A DNA stretch of 6,310 nt from Eubacteriales Family XIII. Incertae Sedis bacterium (GTDB taxonomy: Bacteria > Bacillota > Clostridia > Peptostreptococcales > Anaerovoracaceae): NCBI GenBank assembly GCA_031263875.1, contig JAISEX010000029.1:1-6310 (forward strand), written 5' to 3'. Positions 5,577 to 6,310 of this stretch are shown here, piece after piece. The notes beneath the pieces were generated by a model. The model was not told the origin of the DNA. It made no database searches and was given only the letters and a program-made list of their open reading frames with translations. The first letter of the stretch is position 1; each line of letters starts with the position of its first letter. The position numbers and the translations under genes are program-made.

Positions 5577-6310
5577 ATGAAACATTACGGTTTTGAAGAT
5601 AACCTTATCGATATAGAGCCGTATATACCGGGCGAACAATCCGAGTCGCCCGGTCTTATTAAGCTGAACACAAATGAGAATCCGTTCCCGCCGTCGCCCG
5701 CTGTGGCCGCGGCTCTCGCGAATTTCGACGCGGACGAACTGCTCCGCTATCCCTCGCCCGACGCGCGGGAACTAAAAGCGGCGCTCGCGGAATATCACGG
5801 CGTAAATGCGGAGCGGGTCTTTATCGGCAACGGCTCCGACGAGGTTCTCGCCTTTGCGTTCCGGGCGTTTTTCAACGCGCGGCTGCCGGTGCTGTTTCCG
5901 GATATCACGTATTCCTTCTACCCGGTCTGGTGCTGGCTGTTCGGCATCGCTTATAATGAAGTTCCGCTGGACGACGATTTTCGGGTTTGCGCGAATGATT
6001 ACGCGAAGCCAAACGGCGGCATCGTTATCTGCAACCCGAACGCTCCGACGTCGATCGGTGAGGGCGCGGCGTGTATCGAAGCTATCGTGCGGGAAAATCC
6101 CGGCAGCGTCATTATCGCGGATGAGGCCTACGTGGAATTCGGCGGCGAAAGCGTGTTGGGATTGACGGAAAAGTACGCTAATCTCGTTGTGACGCGGTCG
6201 TTTTCCAAGGCGCGGTCGCTTGCGGGCCTGCGCATCGGTTACGCGGTCGGGAGCGAATTATTAACGGCAAAGCTGACCGCCGTCAAGGATTCGTTCAATT
6301 CCTACACGCT
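5577..6310 (+). CDS. hisC: histidinol-phosphate aminotransferase (HisC), 3' end outside the window
   Basis: This is a fold-type I, PLP-dependent aminotransferase that converts imidazole-acetol phosphate and glutamate to histidinol phosphate and 2-oxoglutarate in histidine synthesis. The first 244 codons are visible; the family is usually about 350-360 residues, so roughly 110 are missing. Motifs: KLNTNENPFPPSP near residues 29-41, RYPSP, GNGSDEVL, the variant NPNAPTS (153-159) in place of NPNNPTG, IADEAYVEF with D182 contacting the PLP ring nitrogen, and SFSKARSLAGLRIGY with K211 as the expected Schiff-base lysine and R219 as a phosphate or carboxylate contact. The start is ATG with GGAG upstream, 6 bases after the prsA stop. 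No other his gene is visible in the window. Related class I/II aminotransferases such as CobD-like or aromatic enzymes are possible, but the N-terminal LNTNENP and GNGSDE motifs favour HisC. Confidence 0.9.
   Translation, partial: MKHYGFEDNLIDIEPYIPGEQSESPGLIKLNTNENPFPPSPAVAAALANFDADELLRYPSPDARELKAALAEYHGVNAERVFIGNGSDEVLAFAFRAFFNARLPVLFPDITYSFYPVWCWLFGIAYNEVPLDDDFRVCANDYAKPNGGIVICNPNAPTSIGEGAACIEAIVRENPGSVIIADEAYVEFGGESVLGLTEKYANLVVTRSFSKARSLAGLRIGYAVGSELLTAKLTAVKDSFNSYT

Overview
The window reads as chromosomal housekeeping DNA from a GC-rich member of the Bacillota, probably an uncultured Clostridia-type bacterium. Three things point there: the order pth, mfd, then a PrsA-type lipoprotein foldase, which is a familiar arrangement in that phylum; a lipoprotein signal peptide on the foldase; and AGG-type ribosome binding sites. 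This is inference from gene content, because no taxonomic marker such as rRNA is present.

Layout. Positions 1-335 hold no convincing gene. They contain a degenerate two-copy tandem repeat with an exact 141-bp period. Each unit carries a strikingly AT-rich 31-bp core (29 of 31 identical between copies) inside very GC-rich flanks, and a third, partial copy lies at the left edge. Then come four genes on the + strand: pth (peptidyl-tRNA hydrolase, 336-896); mfd (transcription-repair coupling factor, 889-4320), whose start overlaps the end of pth by 8 bases; a 185-bp gap with two good inverted repeats and a possible promoter in the mfd tail; a prsA-like parvulin foldase lipoprotein (4506-5570); and, 6 bases later, hisC (histidinol-phosphate aminotransferase, from 5577), which runs off the right end.

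How they fit together. Pth recycles peptidyl-tRNA dropped by ribosomes, Mfd clears stalled RNA polymerase and recruits nucleotide excision repair, and PrsA folds exported proteins outside the membrane. HisC makes histidinol phosphate. All four are co-directional, and the junctions pth/mfd and prsA/hisC are tight enough for translational coupling. The mfd-prsA gap is the only place where an internal promoter or a leader-based control is likely.

No tRNA, rRNA, CRISPR array, transposase or classical T-tract terminator was seen. The most unusual element is the AT-core repeat upstream of pth. I do not recognise it as a named family. No previously undescribed protein system is evident.
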